The position numbers and the translations under genes are program-made. The notes under the pieces are model-generated. The model was not told where the DNA came from, searched no databases, and saw only the letters and a program-made list of their open reading frames with translations. From JADJNW01 sp964523725 (GTDB lineage Bacteria > Bacteroidota > Bacteroidia > Chitinophagales > Saprospiraceae): a DNA stretch of 13,405 bases. Below are positions 1 to 6,815 of this stretch, in pieces. The stretch is from contig CAZGAU010000142.1 of assembly GCA_964523725.1 (NCBI GenBank), positions 1 to 13,405 on the forward strand, in the 5' to 3' direction. How positions within the stretch are numbered: position 1 is the first letter of the stretch; each line of letters starts with the position of its first letter.

Positions 1-576
1 AACTGGCAAAAATATCTGGTGGATGTGGTTCGCACCTCTTTACGGAATATAAAATACTACACCGGGTTATCTCCGGAAGATCCTCAGGACCTGTACCCTT
101 CCACGCTGCGGCGGGCGAGGATACTGGATGCCATCGAGCGGGATGAGCGGCTCGTTGCCAACTTTATCAAGCGCGAGCAGTACCGTGCGGGGGCAAATAC
201 CCCCGAAGAACGTCACCGCACCACGCTGGAGTTTTATGACAATATGGTACACTCGGATTATGTAGTTTGCGTGCGCGGCGGCGGGAACTTCTCGGTCAGA
301 TTGTATGAAACTTTGGCCATGGGCAGGATACCGGTATTTGTCAACACCGATTGCCTCTTGCCCCTGGCGGATGAGATCGACTGGCGGCGGCATGTGGTAT
401 GGGTGGAGGAAGAGGAGATTGGAAGTGTTGGAGAGATCATTTATGATTTCCATATAAATCTAACGAAGGAAGATTTTCGGAATATCCAATACAATAATCG
501 TGAACTATGGGAAAGTTACTTGAAACTAAACACATTTTTTAAACGCATACCAATTCTGTCATCCCATGTATTATAA
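1..576 (+). CDS. Exostosin-like glycosyltransferase, 5' end cut off by the window
   Basis: The reading frame is open from base 1, giving 191 visible residues (the first six are NWQKYL). The GTG at 19 is internal, not a credible start. The C-terminal half carries a block around visible residues 90-112 (CVRGGGNFSVRLYETLAMG, then IPVFVN) and then LPLADEIDW. This matches the conserved C-terminal region of exostosin-family (GT47-like) transferases, where it binds the nucleotide sugar. The likely role is adding one sugar to a growing glycan on the cytoplasmic face; the sugar cannot be read from the sequence. The stop TAA (574-576) overlaps the next gene by 11 bases, suggesting one transcript. G+C falls from about 57% (61-420) to about 31% (421-600) inside this gene, so its last 45-50 codons look compositionally foreign. 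The family call is fairly firm; the missing N-terminus prevents a length check. Confidence 0.75.
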   Translation, partial: NWQKYLVDVVRTSLRNIKYYTGLSPEDPQDLYPSTLRRARILDAIERDERLVANFIKREQYRAGANTPEERHRTTLEFYDNMVHSDYVVCVRGGGNFSVRLYETLAMGRIPVFVNTDCLLPLADEIDWRRHVVWVEEEEIGSVGEIIYDFHINLTKEDFRNIQYNNRELWESYLKLNTFFKRIPILSSHVL

Positions 577-1370
577 AAATTTCTTTACCAGATTTGTCTT
601 TCGGAAGAATCTTCTGCATAGGATAAAATATAGGCTTAAGGGACATCTAAGAACCATTTCCAGAAATGAATATGATGACCTCAAGTTTTTATTTGATAAA
701 TGTAAAATTGATCCAGCATTTATAATAGATGGAGGCGCTAATGTAGGATATGTTACCTACCAATTTCAAAAAAGATTCCCCTCTGCCAAAATATTTAGCT
801 TCGAACCTAACCCGACTGTATTTGAAAACCTCAAAACCTCTTATGAAAAAGATCAAAATATTATTACTTTGAATAAAGGTATCGGGGACACAAATGGAGA
901 ATTACAGTTCAATATTAATAAGAATACCGGTGTTTCTTCTTTTCTAGAACCTAATTCCTTTCATAAAGCAAATCTGGCAAGAAAAGCGCTTCCATCAATT
1001 AAAGTTCCTATAGTTAATTTATCTGATTTCCTTAAGGAACAAAACATTACTCAATTAGATATATTAAAGCTCGATATCGAAGGATATGAGCTAAAAGCTT
1101 TGCAAGGATTGGAAGAAGAATTAGAAAAGGATAAGGTAAAAGTTATACTTACTGAGTTCAATCTAATTCCAACCTATATTGAGCAACCACTTATCCACCA
1201 TATGATTGGTTTTTTGGAGAACTTTGAATATAGTGTTTATAATATTTACGGCTTTCATGAAAATATTGCAAGGCAAGCGATCATTGGAAATATTGTTTTC
1301 ATATCAAAATCCTTCCGAAAAGAATTGAGTGAAGTTTTTGGTGAAAAATATTTTGGTTGGTAAAACATGC
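430..1370. other. AT-rich compositional island (putative recombined cassette)
   Basis: Hand counts give about 57% G+C for 61-420, about 31% for 421-600, about 30% in four sampled lines between 661 and 1080, then about 43% for 1381-1440 and 60% for 1501-1560. The left edge falls inside the exostosin-like gene; the right edge coincides with the 3-base gap before the GT2 gene. No integrase, insertion-sequence end or obvious flanking direct repeat is visible. I infer replacement by homologous or illegitimate recombination rather than transposition. Confidence 0.6.
566..1363 (+). CDS. FkbM family SAM-dependent methyltransferase (first copy)
   Basis: A 265-residue protein, normal length for FkbM enzymes, which usually O-methylate sugars or other hydroxyls using S-adenosylmethionine. 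Seen in the sequence: the SAM-binding motif IIDGGANVGY (53-62), the acidic strand with FSFEPNP (77-83), and the family hallmark LDILKLDIEGYE (164-175). A basic stretch at the N-terminus (residues 9-33) precedes the fold. There is no signal peptide, so it is probably cytoplasmic and acts on a sugar nucleotide or lipid-linked glycan. The ATG at 566 lies within the end of the preceding gene (11-base overlap), which supports translational coupling. Sampled lines are only about 30% G+C, far below the neighbouring glycosyltransferases, so recent acquisition is likely. The acceptor hydroxyl is unknown. Confidence 0.85.
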   Translation: MYYKNFFTRFVFRKNLLHRIKYRLKGHLRTISRNEYDDLKFLFDKCKIDPAFIIDGGANVGYVTYQFQKRFPSAKIFSFEPNPTVFENLKTSYEKDQNIITLNKGIGDTNGELQFNINKNTGVSSFLEPNSFHKANLARKALPSIKVPIVNLSDFLKEQNITQLDILKLDIEGYELKALQGLEEELEKDKVKVILTEFNLIPTYIEQPLIHHMIGFLENFEYSVYNIYGFHENIARQAIIGNIVFISKSFRKELSEVFGEKYFGW

Positions 1371-2707
1371 TATTCCCTTTCCTCCAATATATTAACCCTA
1401 CCTGGTACTTCAATTTGCCGTCCAAAGGCGTATTTGCCTACTTCCCGGATTATGAGCTACTGGGCGAAGACGGTCAGTCTTTACTAAGGTTTGATGAAGC
1501 ATACAGCAGCCGGGAGGTCAGCAAACTGGACGCCGCATACCAGGCCTGGCATAAGGGCATCATCGAAAGCGATCCATCGGTCAGTTTGCATACAGCCAGC
1601 ATCAAACCAACGGTTAATGATAACTACCGGTTTATCCGCAAGTATTTTCATCCGGTCTGGAGTTGGTACGTATTGGTCTTGCGATTGCTCAGCCTGCATA
1701 ACCCTATTCGGGAGATCAACGGTTTTATCCGGCAGTCGGGCGTGCGGCGGGTGTCCTTGTATGATCGGGTGTATCCACATGACGCAGCCTACCGGCAGTT
1801 TGATTCCGACCTGGTCAAAGCAACGCCGAAGGTATCGGTGATCATTCCTACGTTGAATCGCTATACCTATTTAAAAGATGCTCTATTTGACCTGGAACAA
1901 CAGGATTACACCAATTTTGATGTCATTATAGTGGATCAGTCGGAGCCCTTCCAGGCGGATTTTTACAAGGATTTTCGATTGGATTTAAAGGTAATTCGGC
2001 AAGCGGAGAAAGCCTTATGGCTGGCGCGCAATACCGCGGTAAAAACCTCGGATGCCGAATACCTGCTGCTGTACGACGATGATTCGCGGGTAGCAATTGA
2101 CTGGATCCGTCAGCACATGAAATGCCTGGATTATTTTCAGGCAGATATTTCCTCGGGTACTTCCATTTCACAGGTAGGCGCCAAAGTACCTGAAAATTAT
2201 CGTTTTCTGCGCTGGGGCGATCAACTGGACACCGGCAACGTCCTGATCACAAGAGCTGTGTTCCGGCAGATCGGTTTATTCGACCGCCAGTTTGAAAAAC
2301 AACGCATGGGCGACGGTGAATATGGATTGCGGGCTTATCTGGCCGGTTTTAAAAATATTTCCAATCCCTATGCCCAACGCCTGCACCTGAAAGTAGGCGA
2401 AGGCGGCTTGCGCCAGATGGGCAGTTGGGATGCCTTTCGCCCCAAAAGCTGGCTGGCGCCACGCCCGGTACCGAGTGTGTTGTATTTGTACCGGAAGTAT
2501 TTTGGTAATAAGCTGGCAAGATTAGCTTTAATCAAAAATGTGTTGCCTTCCATTGTGCCGTATCGGTTTAAGAGTAACAAATTGTTTTTATCCCTGGGCA
2601 GTGTTTTGTCAATCTTTATATTGCCCTTTATTATATTCCAGGTTTTCAAATCATGGAGATTGGCTACAAAAATGTTGCAAAAGGGGTCACTAATTCAATC
2701 TATATGA
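1367..2707 (+). CDS. Family 2 glycosyltransferase with N-terminal extension and C-terminal hydrophobic segment
   Basis: A 446-residue protein. The GT-A fold begins at PKVSVIIPTLNR (154-165), followed by FDVIIVDQSEP (184-194), the metal/nucleotide DXD-type motif LLYDDDSR (234-241) and an acceptor-side motif MGDGEYGLRAY (314-324). These are the standard marks of an inverting GT2 enzyme that transfers a sugar from a nucleotide donor. The first 150 residues precede the catalytic domain and match no domain I recognise. Near the C-terminus, residues 405-426 form a strongly hydrophobic segment that could anchor the protein in the inner membrane. The ATG at 1367 follows the previous stop by 3 bases. 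The stop overlaps the next start as ATGA (2704-2707). G+C is high in the catalytic part and falls near the 3' end. Donor and acceptor are unknown. Confidence 0.85.
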   Translation: MLFPFLQYINPTWYFNLPSKGVFAYFPDYELLGEDGQSLLRFDEAYSSREVSKLDAAYQAWHKGIIESDPSVSLHTASIKPTVNDNYRFIRKYFHPVWSWYVLVLRLLSLHNPIREINGFIRQSGVRRVSLYDRVYPHDAAYRQFDSDLVKATPKVSVIIPTLNRYTYLKDALFDLEQQDYTNFDVIIVDQSEPFQADFYKDFRLDLKVIRQAEKALWLARNTAVKTSDAEYLLLYDDDSRVAIDWIRQHMKCLDYFQADISSGTSISQVGAKVPENYRFLRWGDQLDTGNVLITRAVFRQIGLFDRQFEKQRMGDGEYGLRAYLAGFKNISNPYAQRLHLKVGEGGLRQMGSWDAFRPKSWLAPRPVPSVLYLYRKYFGNKLARLALIKNVLPSIVPYRFKSNKLFLSLGSVLSIFILPFIIFQVFKSWRLATKMLQKGSLIQSI

Positions 2708-3546
2708 AAACAATTCGATCACTAAGAAAATTGGTTGGTTGGCAGTATCAACAATTCTTTAATAAGGGCGAAGTAGTTGTGCATGGACGGTTTCTTGGTC
2801 ATGAAATAAAAACTGTAAAAGGAACTATCCGCCCAAAAGCTGATCAGGATGATGCATGGTTTTTTTATCTGGTAAAAAACAGCGAACGAATTTTTGATAT
2901 TGGAGCTAATATTGGTTATACCGGTATAATAAGTGCTTTACAGGAAAACACAAAGCAAATTTTGCTTGTTGACCCAAATCCGGAGGCGCTTGCCATCGCT
3001 GCCAAAAACTTAATCTTAAATAATCTGGGGTCTAAATGCCGTTTTTATGCTGCATTTGTCAGTGACCGGGCAGGAGATAAAGTGAAATTTTACACAGTAG
3101 GATCGGGGGCTGCCGGGAGCATGTTTCGGGGACATGCAGAAACAGCTGCTGCGCTGAATCGGTATCATCTGGTCGAAACAGTTACTGTTGATTTCCTTTC
3201 AGAATATTTGGAATGGACACCTGATTTGGTAAAAATAGATGTTGAGGGTGCGGAATCGTTTGTTCTGGAAGGCGCAAGGCAAATTGCGGCATATCAAAAG
3301 ACTATTTTTATGGTAGAGATGCATTCTCCTCCCGAATTACCAATGAGAGAGAATGCAACAAAGATAATTCAATGGTGTAATTCTGTTGGTTATACGCCAT
3401 GGTACATGAAAGAAAAGAGAATATTAACACATGCGGATCATATTGCACATCGTGGAAAATGCCATTTACTATTACAACCCAAGGATTGGAAATATCCGCA
3501 TTTCTTAAAAGATGTTGAACAGGGTGCTCCTCTGCCAGAAAAATAA
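2704..3546 (+). CDS. FkbM family SAM-dependent methyltransferase (second copy)
   Basis: A 280-residue protein from the ATG at 2704. An ATG at 2653 in the same frame would add 17 residues, but 2704 forms the classic ATGA overlap with the upstream stop and gives a more natural N-terminus (MKTIRSLRKLVGW), so I prefer it. Motifs seen: FDIGANIGYTG (64-74, SAM binding), LLVDPNPEA (87-95), and the family signature LVKIDVEGAE (175-184). The fold is cytoplasmic, with no signal peptide or membrane span. It is clearly diverged from the copy at 566-1363: the fold motifs are shared but the surrounding sequence differs, so this is not a recent tandem duplication. Predicted role is O-methylation of a sugar in the polymer. 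The next gene starts on the last base of this stop codon (TAATG). Confidence 0.85.
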   Translation: MKTIRSLRKLVGWQYQQFFNKGEVVVHGRFLGHEIKTVKGTIRPKADQDDAWFFYLVKNSERIFDIGANIGYTGIISALQENTKQILLVDPNPEALAIAAKNLILNNLGSKCRFYAAFVSDRAGDKVKFYTVGSGAAGSMFRGHAETAAALNRYHLVETVTVDFLSEYLEWTPDLVKIDVEGAESFVLEGARQIAAYQKTIFMVEMHSPPELPMRENATKIIQWCNSVGYTPWYMKEKRILTHADHIAHRGKCHLLLQPKDWKYPHFLKDVEQGAPLPEK

Positions 3547-4661
3547 TGGAATTTAAGAATATAATTATTATCACCTCCGAATTTCCACCCCTGCCCGGCG
3601 GGATCGGCAACCATGCCCTGAGTCTTGCCAAATCTCTGCATGCGCAGGGTTATCAGGTGAGGGTACTGTGCGATTTTCGCGCTCAGGAAAGGGAGCAGGA
3701 GCTCGAATTTGACCGTTCCTTACCTTTTCAGGTCATCAGGATACCCCGCTATCCGTTGGTATGGCGCACCTATTGGCAGCGTATGGTGGAGGCGTTCCGT
3801 TTATTCGGTTCAAAAGAAGACATCACTGTCATTGCTTCGGGTAAATTTTCGTTATGGCTGGGAGCTTTCGGGAGGTTGTTTTTTCCAAAGCACTGGTACA
3901 TCGGGATCGTACACGGCTCCGAGGTAGCCCTGGGTGATCGTTTGTCCAGATGGCTCACCCATCGGAGCCTGGGGCGTTTTCACCGGCTGATCGCGGTGTC
4001 TGGTTTTACCAGACAATTATTACAGGAAGCCAATAAATCTTGGCCGATCACGGTGATCAATAATGGGTTTACTCCGGCGGTGATCAAAGAAGGCTGGAGA
4101 AAAGAGCGTTTACAGGGTTGTCCTGCCCTGATCACGGTGGGCAATGTCACGTACCGGAAAGGTCAGCAAAATGTGATCAAAGCCTTGCCCATTATAAGGG
4201 AAGCATACCCGGATGTACATTATCATATCGTGGGTATCCCAACCGAAAAGGAAGCGTTTGCCAAGCTGGCAGAAAAGCTGGGCGTGGCGGAACAGGTGAC
4301 CTTTCACGGAATGGTTAGCGACACTGAGCGCAATCGCCTGCTCGCCGGCGCGGATATTTTTATGATGCTGAGCGACCACCTGGCAAACGGCGATGTGGAG
4401 GGCTTTGGTATTGCTATTTTGGAAGCGAATCACCTGGGTTTGCCTGCAATTGGCTCCAGGCACAGTGGCGTGGCAGATGCGATCAAGGATGGCGTATCGG
4501 GTATGCTGGTAGATCGTGGCAATAATCAAGAGATTCTGCTTGCTATTCACCAGATTATTGAACATGCTAATCAGTTTTCAGAAAATGCATGCACCTGGAG
4601 TTGGAATTTTCATTGGGATAGGATAATTGCTTATTATATCAGAGTATTAGAAAAAATATGA
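3546..4661 (+). CDS. Family 4 glycosyltransferase
   Basis: A 371-residue retaining glycosyltransferase of the GT-B fold. The N-terminal acceptor domain carries the glycine-rich loop PPLPGGIGNHALSLA (14-28) and IVHGSE (121-126). The C-terminal donor domain carries TVGNVTYRKGQ (197-207), the region before FHGMVS (253-258), and the EX7E nucleotide-sugar motif in EGFGIAILEANHLGLP (285-300), with Glu285 and Glu293. All hallmarks are present and the length is normal, so an active enzyme is expected. The ATG at 3546 shares its first base with the preceding TAA, a strong coupling arrangement that fixes the start. It probably acts at the cytoplasmic face of the inner membrane on a lipid-linked intermediate. 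The donor sugar cannot be assigned. Confidence 0.88.
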   Translation: MEFKNIIIITSEFPPLPGGIGNHALSLAKSLHAQGYQVRVLCDFRAQEREQELEFDRSLPFQVIRIPRYPLVWRTYWQRMVEAFRLFGSKEDITVIASGKFSLWLGAFGRLFFPKHWYIGIVHGSEVALGDRLSRWLTHRSLGRFHRLIAVSGFTRQLLQEANKSWPITVINNGFTPAVIKEGWRKERLQGCPALITVGNVTYRKGQQNVIKALPIIREAYPDVHYHIVGIPTEKEAFAKLAEKLGVAEQVTFHGMVSDTERNRLLAGADIFMMLSDHLANGDVEGFGIAILEANHLGLPAIGSRHSGVADAIKDGVSGMLVDRGNNQEILLAIHQIIEHANQFSENACTWSWNFHWDRIIAYYIRVLEKI

Positions 4662-4689
4662 TTTAATAAAATTTAAACCGCTCCAGCAT

Positions 4690-6558
4690 ATGTGTGGAAT
4701 ATCAGGCTTTATTAATCCTCATAAAAATAAAATTGCTGAACATATACTTACCGATTTTGGAAAAGCATTACATCACCGGGGACCTGATGCGGTAAATTAT
4801 TATTATAACCATTATATAGGGCTGACGCATAACCGGCTCAGTATCCTGGATCTCAGTGAAAATGGGAATCAGCCTTTCGAAGATGCGTCCCAGGTTCTGA
4901 TATATAATGGAGAGATTTATAATTACCTGGAATTGAAAAAAACATATCTCGATTCACGGGGTATTTCATTTCGTTCCACATCAGATACAGAAGTATTATT
5001 TTATCTCCTAAAATTTGAAGGAGTTGAGCGAACACTGGCGCTGGTCAAGGGCATGTTTGCTTTCGCTTTGTATGAGAAAAGCAGCAACCGGCTCACGCTG
5101 GCGAGAGACCGGATTGGCATCAAACCTTTATTTTATGGTAAAGGTCACGATGGTACATTGTTTTTTGCATCTGAATACAAGGCCATTTTGGGTGTGATGC
5201 AACCCCGATTGGATAAGGTGAGGGCTTTATATTCCGTGTTTGGTATTTTGGACAAAAGCCGGGATTATACCCTTTTTGAAAATATTCATCATGTTCCGCC
5301 CGGACATTATCTGCAAATTACCGGGGAAGAAATCCATCTGAAGTCTTATTTTAAATTAAGCGATCTGGTTGATCCTTCCTTATACCATCGGTTGCGCTCC
5401 AGCTCTCCAAAAGAAGTACAGGAGGAATTTCACCAATTATTATCGGGCGTCGTCAAAGCAATGCTGATGAGCGATGCGCCGATGGGCGCCTTTGTAAGCG
5501 GCGGAATTGATTCGAGTCTGATTGCCGCTATGGCTGTACAACACCAGCCGATCCAATTGTTTACTGCGAATGTGGTAGGTAAATTCTCGGAAGTGGCAGA
5601 TGCCCGCCAACTGGCTGCCAATATTGGAGCACCCCTGGCTGAATATGAATTTAAGCCCGAATATTTCATTCGGGATTTGGTTCGTTGTACCTGGCATATG
5701 GAAGTACCAATTGTCGTGCATACCAATGCAGTGCCATTCTCCGGCGTTGCTCAGCTGGCAAGGGCGAACCAGGTCAAGGCTGTTTTAACCGGGGAGGGCT
5801 CCGATGAATTGTTCCTGGGATACCCTCGACTGTTAACGCGCCATTACGATCAGTTAATAAAGGGACCTTATGAGGTTTTGAATAAAATCTATCGTACTGT
5901 ACCCGGCTTAAGCAGGTATGTCTTAAAGCAATCTGAATTCCAGACTGCGGGTACTTTGGAACTTTTGACACAAAAATTCCAGCGACAACTGCTCCGGGAA
6001 GAAGAAATGCCCTATCTCGATCATGTGCCGCCTAAAGAACGGCAGGATCAGTACTTATCCTTCCAAATGATGTACGAAGGCATCGTTGCTTTGTTATGGC
6101 GCAATGACCGGATGGGTATGATTTCCTCTATTGAAGCGCGTTTTCCGTTTCTCGATGAAGCCGTCCTACAATTTGCATTGAATTTACCGGTAAAATACAA
6201 GATCGGTCGAACTTCCAGGTTTTACAATTATAAACATCCATTTCTAATGGATAAATATATTGTAAGACAGGCTGCTCAAAGATACCTGAAAGATTCCCTG
6301 GTTTATAAAAAGAAAAATGGCTTCCCAATGTACGGGTACAATTATCTTCGTATTGACAAAAACCTTTTCCATCAGGGATTCTTGGGCGAACTGCTTGATT
6401 TGAATCAAAAACAACTCGACTATTTTGTAAGCAATACGGATCGTTATGTCCTGGCCAAGTTTTTTGCCCTCGAAATCTGGGCAAAGCTATTCCTGCAAAA
6501 CGAAAAATCGGAGCAGGTTGAAGAGACTGTCCGGCGCCATACCTCTATAGCTGCTTAA
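4690..6558 (+). CDS. Asparagine-synthase-type glutamine amidotransferase (AsnB-like)
   Basis: A 622-residue, full-length class II glutamine amidotransferase fused to an ATP-dependent synthetase domain. Start: MCGISGF, where Cys2 becomes the N-terminal nucleophile after Met removal, so ATG 4690 is certain. Glutaminase motifs: HHRGPD (28-33), Arg49, NGEIYN (73-78), SDTE (98-101). The synthetase domain has the PP-loop FVSGGIDSS (268-276), GEGSDELFLGY (368-378), and RNDRMGMISSIEARFPFLD (471-489). All catalytic elements look intact. Housekeeping asparagine synthetase makes Asn from Asp, but copies in surface-polysaccharide loci are generally thought to amidate a sugar carboxylate such as a uronic acid. 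The context, following a GT4 by 28 bases, favours that role. It is the last gene before the palindrome-rich spacer, so it may end a transcription unit. The substrate is inference; the family is not in doubt. Confidence 0.93.
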   Translation: MCGISGFINPHKNKIAEHILTDFGKALHHRGPDAVNYYYNHYIGLTHNRLSILDLSENGNQPFEDASQVLIYNGEIYNYLELKKTYLDSRGISFRSTSDTEVLFYLLKFEGVERTLALVKGMFAFALYEKSSNRLTLARDRIGIKPLFYGKGHDGTLFFASEYKAILGVMQPRLDKVRALYSVFGILDKSRDYTLFENIHHVPPGHYLQITGEEIHLKSYFKLSDLVDPSLYHRLRSSSPKEVQEEFHQLLSGVVKAMLMSDAPMGAFVSGGIDSSLIAAMAVQHQPIQLFTANVVGKFSEVADARQLAANIGAPLAEYEFKPEYFIRDLVRCTWHMEVPIVVHTNAVPFSGVAQLARANQVKAVLTGEGSDELFLGYPRLLTRHYDQLIKGPYEVLNKIYRTVPGLSRYVLKQSEFQTAGTLELLTQKFQRQLLREEEMPYLDHVPPKERQDQYLSFQMMYEGIVALLWRNDRMGMISSIEARFPFLDEAVLQFALNLPVKYKIGRTSRFYNYKHPFLMDKYIVRQAAQRYLKDSLVYKKKNGFPMYGYNYLRIDKNLFHQGFLGELLDLNQKQLDYFVSNTDRYVLAKFFALEIWAKLFLQNEKSEQVEETVRRHTSIAA

Positions 6559-6599
6559 ATCAAGAGACGAAGTAGATATTTGTAAAAAAACACGTTTTG

Positions 6600-6641
6600 G
6601 CATGCCATCGGTACGCGTTATAAAGCATACCTACGGCATGC
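6600..6641. repeat. 17-bp imperfect inverted repeat
   Basis: Left arm GCATGCCATCGGTACGC (6600-6616) and right arm GCATACCTACGGCATGC (6625-6641) pair at 14 of 17 positions around an 8-base loop (6617-6624). The end lies about 40 bases after the AsnB-like stop, but no T-run follows on either side, so a rho-independent terminator is unlikely. Three mismatches spread along the stem suggest an ageing copy of a formerly better palindrome. Confidence 0.7.
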
Positions 6642-6675
6642 AAATCGACACAATGGATCATTTCTACCAATATTG

Positions 6676-6690
6676 CGTCCCGATGGGACG
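6676..6690. repeat. Perfect short palindrome CGTCCC-GAT-GGGACG
   Basis: Six-base arms (6676-6681 and 6685-6690) pair perfectly around a 3-base loop. The upstream context CCAATATTG is the flank I associate with copies of this palindrome elsewhere in Bacteroidota. Confidence 0.7.
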
Positions 6691-6728
6691 AGTGCAGCAA
6701 AAATTCGGGATGCCTCATGTTTAACAGC

Positions 6729-6756
6729 ATACGGAGTAGCATACGATGAACCGTAT
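6729..6756. repeat. Inverted repeat ATACGG / CCGTAT
   Basis: ATACGG (6729-6734) and CCGTAT (6751-6756) are perfect complements. An alternative pairing uses ATACG (6741-6745) with CGTAT (6752-6756), because AGCATACG is directly repeated here. The two mutually exclusive stems may simply reflect repeat decay. Confidence 0.4.
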
Positions 6757-6791
6757 TTATGGGATTAGAGCTGTGCCCTGTGATAAGCTCA

Positions 6792-6804
6792 GCCCTGAAG
6801 GGGC
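6792..6804. repeat. Short hairpin GCCCT-GAA-GGGGC just upstream of GT4 start
   Basis: Five-base arms (6792-6796 and 6800-6804, one G.T pair) close a GAA loop. The hairpin ends 11 bases before the ATG at 6816, so in mRNA it could affect access to the start codon. More likely it is another module of the palindrome block. Confidence 0.5.
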
Positions 6805-6815
6805 GATATAAAAAT

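Larger units (their letters stand above)
6592..6810. repeat. Palindrome-rich intergenic block between asnB-like gene and GT4 gene
   Basis: The 257-base spacer (6559-6815) contains no credible gene but at least four inverted repeats, listed separately, and a direct repeat AGCATACG at 6726-6733 and 6738-6745. On the minus strand it reads as modules with unpaired linkers of about 20-40 bases. The cores GTCCC..GGGAC, GCATGCC..GGTATGC and GCCC..GGGC resemble dispersed intergenic palindromes I have seen in Bacteroidota genomes. That resemblance is recollection, not a search result. It may be a repetitive extragenic element or a decayed miniature mobile element. A 90-codon minus-strand reading frame (6560-6832) spans it but looks spurious. 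Confidence 0.6.

Noticed and set aside
1491..1841. 116-codon + strand reading frame inside the GT2 gene
   Set aside because: It lies fully within the well-supported GT2 frame, has a biased Arg/Ser/Cys composition and matches no family.
2653..2703. Upstream ATG for the second FkbM gene
   Set aside because: It would create a 55-base overlap; the ATG at 2704 gives the standard 4-base ATGA overlap and a better N-terminus.
6600..6641. Rho-independent terminator after the AsnB-like gene
   Set aside because: The stem is long but no T-run follows on either strand and the stem has three mismatches.
6676..6804. Possible CRISPR array in the palindrome block
   Set aside because: The palindromes differ from one another and are unevenly spaced; there is no repeated unit with spacers and no cas gene.
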